A DNA stretch of 64,000 nucleotides from Geodermatophilus sp. DSM 44513 (GTDB taxonomy: Bacteria > Actinomycetota > Actinomycetes > Mycobacteriales > Geodermatophilaceae): contig NZ_CP135963.1 of the NCBI RefSeq assembly GCF_032460525.1, positions 4,464,001 through 4,528,000 on the forward strand, given 5' to 3'. The notes below the pieces were generated by a model. It was not told the origin of the DNA, did no database searches, and was given only the letters and a program-made list of their open reading frames with translations. Position 1 is the stretch's first letter. Each line of letters opens with the position of its first letter. The position numbers and the translations under genes were made by a program. Positions 59,632 through 64,000 of the stretch are shown piece after piece.

Positions 59632-61236
59632 TCAGTAGGTGAAGCGGGACACCCCCAGGCGCAGGTCGGCGGCCATCCGGGACAGCTCGTCGACGGCGGT
59701 GCGGGTCTGGGTGAGCGCCTGCGTGGTCGCGTCCGCCGCACCCGACACCCCGGCGATGTTCTCCGCGATCTGCGTGGCCCCACCCGCGGCCTCGGTCACC
59801 GACCGGGACATCTCGCTCGTCGTGGCGGTCTGCTCCTCCACCGCCGAGGCGATGGTGGTCTGCCGGTCGGAGATCTGCGCCACGATCATGCTGATCTCCC
59901 CGATCGCCGTGACCGCCGCGGTGGTGTCGCCCTGGATCGCCTGCACCCGCCGGGCGATGTCCTCCGTAGCCTTGGCCGTCTCCTGCGCGAGCTCCTTGAC
60001 CTCGTTGGCCACCACGGCGAAGCCCTTCCCGGCCTCCCCGGCACGCGCCGCCTCGATGGTGGCGTTCAATGCGAGCAGGTTGGTCTGCTCCGCGATGCTG
60101 GTGATCACCTTCACCACGTTGCCGATCTCCGCGGACGACGCGCCCAGCCTGGTCACCGTGGCCGAGGTGGTCTCCACCGCGGTCACCGCCCGGGCCGCCA
60201 CGTCGGAGGCCTCCGCGGCGTTCGTGGCGATCTCCCGGATGGACGCGCCCATCTCCTCCGCACCGGCCGCGACCGTCTGCACACTGCGCGACACCTCCTC
60301 GGCCGCACCGGCCACCACCCCGGACTGCGCGGAGGTCTCCTCCGCCGACGCCGAGATCTGCGCCGACGACGCGCTCAACTCCTCCGACGACGCGGCCACC
60401 GCGTCCGCCGAGGACACCACGCCGGCCATCACCTCGCGCAACGAGACTTGGGCCTGCGTCAGCGAGGCGGCCATCCGGCCCAGCTCGTCGTTCGACCGCA
60501 CCTCGGGGTCGACGGTGAGGTCACCGGTGGCCAGCGCCTGCAGCGACCGCTGCACGGCCCCGACCGTGCGGGTGATCTGCCGGACCACCACCCAGGCCAG
60601 GAGGCCGGCGACGAGCACCCCGGCGGTCAGGGCCGCCCACAGGGTCACGATGGCGCTGCTCGCTGCGCCGGCGCCGTCCTCGGCCTCGAGCCGGGCCTGC
60701 TCCGCCTTGCGGGACTGGGCGGCCTCGAGCTCGTCGCCCACGGCGTTGGCCGCCTCGCGCACCGGGCCCAGCACCAGCTGCTGCACGGCCGCCCGGTTGT
60801 CGGTGTCGGCGGCCGGCACGAGCTGGCCCTCGGTGACGGCGAAGTAGCCGTCGACCAGGCCGACGAGCCGGGCGTAGTTCTCCGGGCTGGAGGCGTGCTC
60901 CTCGTAGGCGACGAGCTCCTCCTCCAGGCCCGCCTTCCACTCGGCGATCTCGGTCGCCAGCTGAGCCCGGCCGGGGGCGTCGGCCAGGCCGTAGGTGACG
61001 TAGCGGGCACGGATGCCCTGGAACTCACGCAGGATGGCACCCAGGTCGACGAGTGGCTCGACGGCCTCCTCGTAGAGGTGCTGCTCGTCGCTGGCCAGGC
61101 TGGAGATGCGCTGGACGGCCAGGCCGGTGAGGGCCGTGGCCACGACGCCGAGCAGCACCAGGGCCGTGGCGATCTTGACGCCGACGGGGCGGTCGGCGAA
61201 CCAGCCCCCGCGGCGCGCAGTGGGGTCAGTGCTCAT
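59632..61236 (-). CDS. methyl-accepting chemotaxis protein E (534 aa)
   Basis: Starts [41 protein letters not shown]. The second membrane segment is at about 200-222 ([22 protein letters not shown]). The outer sensor ([61 protein letters not shown]) is acidic and helical. HAMP and signalling domain follow (tip [31 protein letters not shown]), ending LGVSRFTY. Its DNA in the signalling domain uses clearly different synonymous codons from copies A-D, so it has not been homogenised with them. ATG 61236 has GGAGAGA upstream. Confidence 0.95.
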   Translation of the reverse strand: MSTDPTARRGGWFADRPVGVKIATALVLLGVVATALTGLAVQRISSLASDEQHLYEEAVEPLVDLGAILREFQGIRARYVTYGLADAPGRAQLATEIAEWKAGLEEELVAYEEHASSPENYARLVGLVDGYFAVTEGQLVPAADTDNRAAVQQLVLGPVREAANAVGDELEAAQSRKAEQARLEAEDGAGAASSAIVTLWAALTAGVLVAGLLAWVVVRQITRTVGAVQRSLQALATGDLTVDPEVRSNDELGRMAASLTQAQVSLREVMAGVVSSADAVAASSEELSASSAQISASAEETSAQSGVVAGAAEEVSRSVQTVAAGAEEMGASIREIATNAAEASDVAARAVTAVETTSATVTRLGASSAEIGNVVKVITSIAEQTNLLALNATIEAARAGEAGKGFAVVANEVKELAQETAKATEDIARRVQAIQGDTTAAVTAIGEISMIVAQISDRQTTIASAVEEQTATTSEMSRSVTEAAGGATQIAENIAGVSGAADATTQALTQTRTAVDELSRMAADLRLGVSRFTY

Positions 61237-61744
61237 GGTCTCTCCTCGTGGACGGGTCCTCGCCGGGGGGCGGCTGGTGTCGGAACGGATCGTCGGGCCG
61301 AGGGCGCTGCGCCCGGGGGACGTCGGCCGGCCGGTGCGCCGATCGTTGCGCGGCGAGCGGGTGACCGGCCTGCGCGAGGCGCCGAGTCGACCGAGGTCGT
61401 CGGCCCACCACCCGGGCGGCTGGGGCCGCACGACCGCCGGCCCGGACGGCGCGGGAGCGTCCGCGCTGCTCACGGGCGGGTGGGCACCTCGCACGTCTAC
61501 GGGAGACCGCCGGGGTGTCGACACGTGGGGAGCGGTGACGTCGACCGCCGCGTGCAGTCACCTGCCGGCGCCGCGCGACACGGACCCGTGCGCCACGACC
61601 CGCCGTGCGGGCACCTACATTCTCTCCTGTTCCGGACGGGTCGTCCGACTTCGTCGAGTGCGTGTCGCGGCAGACGGAGGCGTCCCGGGAGTCGTCGACA
61701 CCGGGCGCGTCCGGACGTGGTGCCGCCCGCCGGACCGTCGTGCG
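61237..61744. other. 508-bp gene-free stretch between MCP-E and otsB
   Basis: It holds the MCP-E leader and, at 61633-61647, a 6-bp hairpin (CGGACG-GGT-CGTCCG) that could end the otsAB message. Open frames on the plus strand have no supporting start site or protein-like sequence. I find no sigma-28-like box for MCP-E here and no repeat. Confidence 0.5.
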
Positions 61745-62497
61745 TCAGTCGAGCAGGCCGGCCAGGGTGTCGAGCAGGACCACGACGGCGGCCGGGTCGG
61801 CGATGCGGTACCGCGCGACGGTGTCGCCGTCCCCGACCTTGACGGTGAGGTCCCCGGGGGACAGGGCGCGGAACGCGTCCTCGTCGGTGCGGTCGTCGCC
61901 GAGGTAGACCGCCGCGGCGGCGCCGACGTCGGCGCGCAGCCGCAGCAGGGCGCTGCCCTTGTCGGCGTCGGTGACGGCGAGCTCGAGGACCTCCTTGCCC
62001 GGCTTCTTCGTCAGTGACGGATCCGCGGCGGCGTCGGCCTCCGCGAGCAGGGCGGTGGCCGCGGCGCGGTCGGCGACCTGCCGAACGTGCACCGCCACGC
62101 TGGCCGGCTTGACCTCCAGCCGCGCGCCGGGCACCGCCGCGACGAGCGGGGCCAGCCGCTCGGCGAGCGCGTCCCGCCGGGCGGCGAGCTGCCCGGTGAG
62201 CGGGCCGTCGTACTCCGCCCCGTGACTGCCGATCCAGCGGTGGGCGCCCCGGAAGCCGCTGACCGCCTGCAGGTCGGCCACCCCGCGCCCGCTGACCAGC
62301 GCCACCACGACGTCGTCGCGGGCGGCCAGCCGGGCCAGCGCCTCGGCCGCCCCGGGCACGGGGACGGCCGCCGACGGGTCACCGACGAGGGGGGCGAGGA
62401 CGCCGTCGTAGTCGCTGGCCACCAGCAGCGGCCGCCGCCGGGCCAGCGCGGGCAGCGCCGCGGCGAGGTCCGCCGGGAGCACCCCGGCGGGGGTCAC
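61745..62497 (-). CDS. otsB: trehalose-6-phosphate phosphatase (250 aa)
   Basis: HAD-superfamily phosphatase that turns trehalose-6-phosphate into trehalose. Motif I is [14 protein letters not shown] (nucleophile Asp and acid Asp), motif [11 protein letters not shown], then [10 protein letters not shown], and motif [26 protein letters not shown] and [17 protein letters not shown]. Length is standard. GTG 62497 overlaps the otsA stop by four bases, so translation is coupled and the intermediate is passed on quickly. Trehalose protects against drying and osmotic stress, which suits a desiccation-tolerant soil or stone actinobacterium. Confidence 0.94.
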   Translation of the reverse strand: MTPAGVLPADLAAALPALARRRPLLVASDYDGVLAPLVGDPSAAVPVPGAAEALARLAARDDVVVALVSGRGVADLQAVSGFRGAHRWIGSHGAEYDGPLTGQLAARRDALAERLAPLVAAVPGARLEVKPASVAVHVRQVADRAAATALLAEADAAADPSLTKKPGKEVLELAVTDADKGSALLRLRADVGAAAAVYLGDDRTDEDAFRALSPGDLTVKVGDGDTVARYRIADPAAVVVLLDTLAGLLD

Positions 62498-63909
62498 GCC
62501 TGCGCCTCGAGCGCCTCGATGAAGGAGGTGGCCCAGTGCTCCAGGTCGTTCTTGGCCAGGTGCCGGCGCATGGCGCGCATCCGCTTGGCCGCCTCGGCCG
62601 GCTCGATCCGCAGGGCCCGCAGCAGCTGGTTCTTGACCCCGGCGATGTCGTGCGGGTTGACCAGGAACGCCTGGCGCAGCTCCGCGGCCGCGCCGGCGAA
62701 CTCCGAGAGCACCAGGGCACCGCCCAGGTCGCTGCGCGCGGCGACGTACTCCTTGGCCACCAGGTTCATCCCGTCGCGGTACGGGGTCACGAGCATGACG
62801 TCGGCGGCGCGGTACAGGGCGGCCAGCTCCTCGCGGGGCACCGACTGGTTGATGTAGTGCACCGCCGGGCTGCCGAGCGTGCCGTGGACGCCGTTGATGT
62901 GCCCGACCTGCTGCTCGATCGTCTCCCGCATGTGCACGTAGTGCTCGACCCGCTCCCGGCTGGGCGTCGCGACCTGCACCATCACCGTGCCGGGGACCTC
63001 GACCGCGCCCTCCTCCAGCAGCTCCTGGAAGGCGTCGAGGCGGACGGTGATGCCCTTGGTGTAGTCCAGCCGGTCCACACCCAGGATGAGCTTCTCCGGG
63101 TTGCCGAGCTCGGCCCGGACCTCCTCGGCCCGCTTGACGACCTCGGGGGAGGCGGCCAGCTCCTCGAAGGCCCGGACGTCGATGGAGATGGGGAAGGCCC
63201 GGGCGGTGACCGTCCGGCCGTCGTACTCGATGGCGGAGCTGCGGGCGGGGAGGTCGTGCAGCCGGCGGGCCAGCTGCACGAAGTTGGCCGCCGCGCTGGG
63301 CCGCTGGAAGCCGACCAGGTCGGCGCCGAGCAGACCCTCGACGATCGCCGAGCGCCACGGCAGCTGGGTGAACAGCTCGTAGGGCGGGAAGGGGATGTGC
63401 AGGAAGAAGCCGATCGTGAGGTCGGGGCGCCGCTGGCGCAGCATCGCCGGCACCAGCTGCAGCTGGTAGTCGTGCACCCAGACGACGGCGCCCTCGCCGG
63501 CGACCTCCGCGGCGCGCTCGGCGAAGCGCTTGTTGACCTGGACGTAGGTGTCCCACCACGTGCGGTGGTACTCCGGCTTCTCGACCACGTCGTGGTACAG
63601 CGGCCACAGCGAGGCGTTGGACATGCCCTCGTAGTAGCGGTCGACCTCCTCGGCGGACAGCTCCACCGGGACCAGCGACATCCCGCCGGACTCGAACGGC
63701 TCCGGCGCGTCCCCGGCCGACCCCGACCAGCCGACCCAGGCGCCGTTCCGGCCGGCCACGAACGGCTCCAGCGCGGTCACCAGCCCACCGGGGCTGCGCT
63801 GCCAGCTCGTCGTGCCGTCCGGCGCGGTCACCTGGTCGACGGGCAGCCGGTTGGCCACCACGACGACCGGGCTGTCCGCCTGCCCGTCTCCTGCTGAGGT
63901 CCCAGCCAT
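62494..63909 (-). CDS. otsA: trehalose-6-phosphate synthase (471 aa)
   Basis: GT20 glycosyltransferase joining a nucleotide-activated glucose to glucose-6-phosphate. Signatures: [13 protein letters not shown], the Gly-Gly loop [38 protein letters not shown], the phosphate-binding [12 protein letters not shown] and the C-terminal [35 protein letters not shown]. Length matches E. coli OtsA. ATG 63909 has no Shine-Dalgarno sequence and follows a TAGGCT box by nine bases. The first gene of the otsA-otsB operon. Confidence 0.96.
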   Translation of the reverse strand: MAGTSAGDGQADSPVVVVANRLPVDQVTAPDGTTSWQRSPGGLVTALEPFVAGRNGAWVGWSGSAGDAPEPFESGGMSLVPVELSAEEVDRYYEGMSNASLWPLYHDVVEKPEYHRTWWDTYVQVNKRFAERAAEVAGEGAVVWVHDYQLQLVPAMLRQRRPDLTIGFFLHIPFPPYELFTQLPWRSAIVEGLLGADLVGFQRPSAAANFVQLARRLHDLPARSSAIEYDGRTVTARAFPISIDVRAFEELAASPEVVKRAEEVRAELGNPEKLILGVDRLDYTKGITVRLDAFQELLEEGAVEVPGTVMVQVATPSRERVEHYVHMRETIEQQVGHINGVHGTLGSPAVHYINQSVPREELAALYRAADVMLVTPYRDGMNLVAKEYVAARSDLGGALVLSEFAGAAAELRQAFLVNPHDIAGVKNQLLRALRIEPAEAAKRMRAMRRHLAKNDLEHWATSFIEALEAQA

Positions 63910-63918
63910 ACCGCTGCG

Positions 63919-63924
63919 AGCCTA
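63919..63924 (-). promoter_or_regulatory. -10 hexamer TAGGCT of otsAB
   Basis: On the minus strand TAGGCT ends nine bases before ATG 63909, the same hexamer as before the exonuclease gene. The last 76 bases of the window show no gene. Confidence 0.45.
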
Positions 63925-64000
63925 CTGAGCCGTCCCGTCAGGGACACTTCGAGGACCAGGACGACGCAGCGGCCCGCTCCGCGGGCCCGACGACGGGCCA

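Noticed and set aside
61618..61660. Possible small gene on the minus strand after AGGAGAGA
   Set aside because: The ATG there is followed at once by a TAG stop codon.

Overview
The window is very GC-rich, gene-dense actinobacterial chromosome. Many GTG starts, a SigE-family ECF sigma factor, a GAF-ANTAR regulator, the 1650-residue NAD-glutamate dehydrogenase, two SpoIIE-type phosphatases and a large chemotaxis set point to a motile actinobacterium. Geodermatophilaceae (Blastococcus, Geodermatophilus or Modestobacter) or a close relative is my inference; no rRNA or marker gene here proves it. I see no tRNA, rRNA, CRISPR array, insertion sequence or prophage.

Layout. 1-27.5 kb is mostly housekeeping: the end of an acyl-CoA dehydrogenase followed by seven perfect 83-bp tandem repeats; an ECF sigma factor with a membrane partner; an LCP cell-wall ligase; exonuclease III; a DrrAB-type exporter divergent from a MarR regulator; a spore-photoproduct-lyase-like radical SAM protein; formaldehyde dehydrogenase; YaaA; a GAF/PAS/SpoIIE phosphatase facing a GAF-ANTAR regulator; an 87-bp tandem repeat; an amidase; NAD-GDH; a GAP-family membrane protein divergent from a TetR regulator with two matching operators; an AAA ATPase; an alpha/beta hydrolase; and an RsbW-like kinase.

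27.5-61.2 kb is a chemotaxis and c-di-GMP island, with every che and mcp gene on the minus strand. One operon runs cheB-cheR-cheY-cheX-cheY-(CheX-like) with overlapping start and stop codons. A second pairs a soluble receptor carrying four PAS domains with a triple-CheW protein. A third is cheA-cheW, where CheA ends in two CheW-like domains. Five membrane MCPs and one decayed MCP follow, interleaved with two GGDEF-EAL proteins, a PAS-SpoIIE phosphatase and an ornithine-decarboxylase-like gene joined to an MFS exporter. Five transcription units share a sigma-28 (FliA/WhiG)-like promoter of the form CTCAA-N15/16-GCCGACA, so they are probably one motility regulon. No flagellar structural gene, cheD or fliA lies in the window.

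61.7-63.9 kb carries otsA-otsB (trehalose synthesis). A GlgC-like nucleotidyltransferase sits between two che operons.

The DNA between genes is unusually structured: two long tandem arrays, a dispersed ~67-bp palindromic repeat (two copies, opposite orientation), a second REP-like family at gene ends (three loci), many perfect hairpin terminators between convergent genes, and TAGNNT -10 boxes only 6-9 nt from start codons that suggest leaderless mRNAs.
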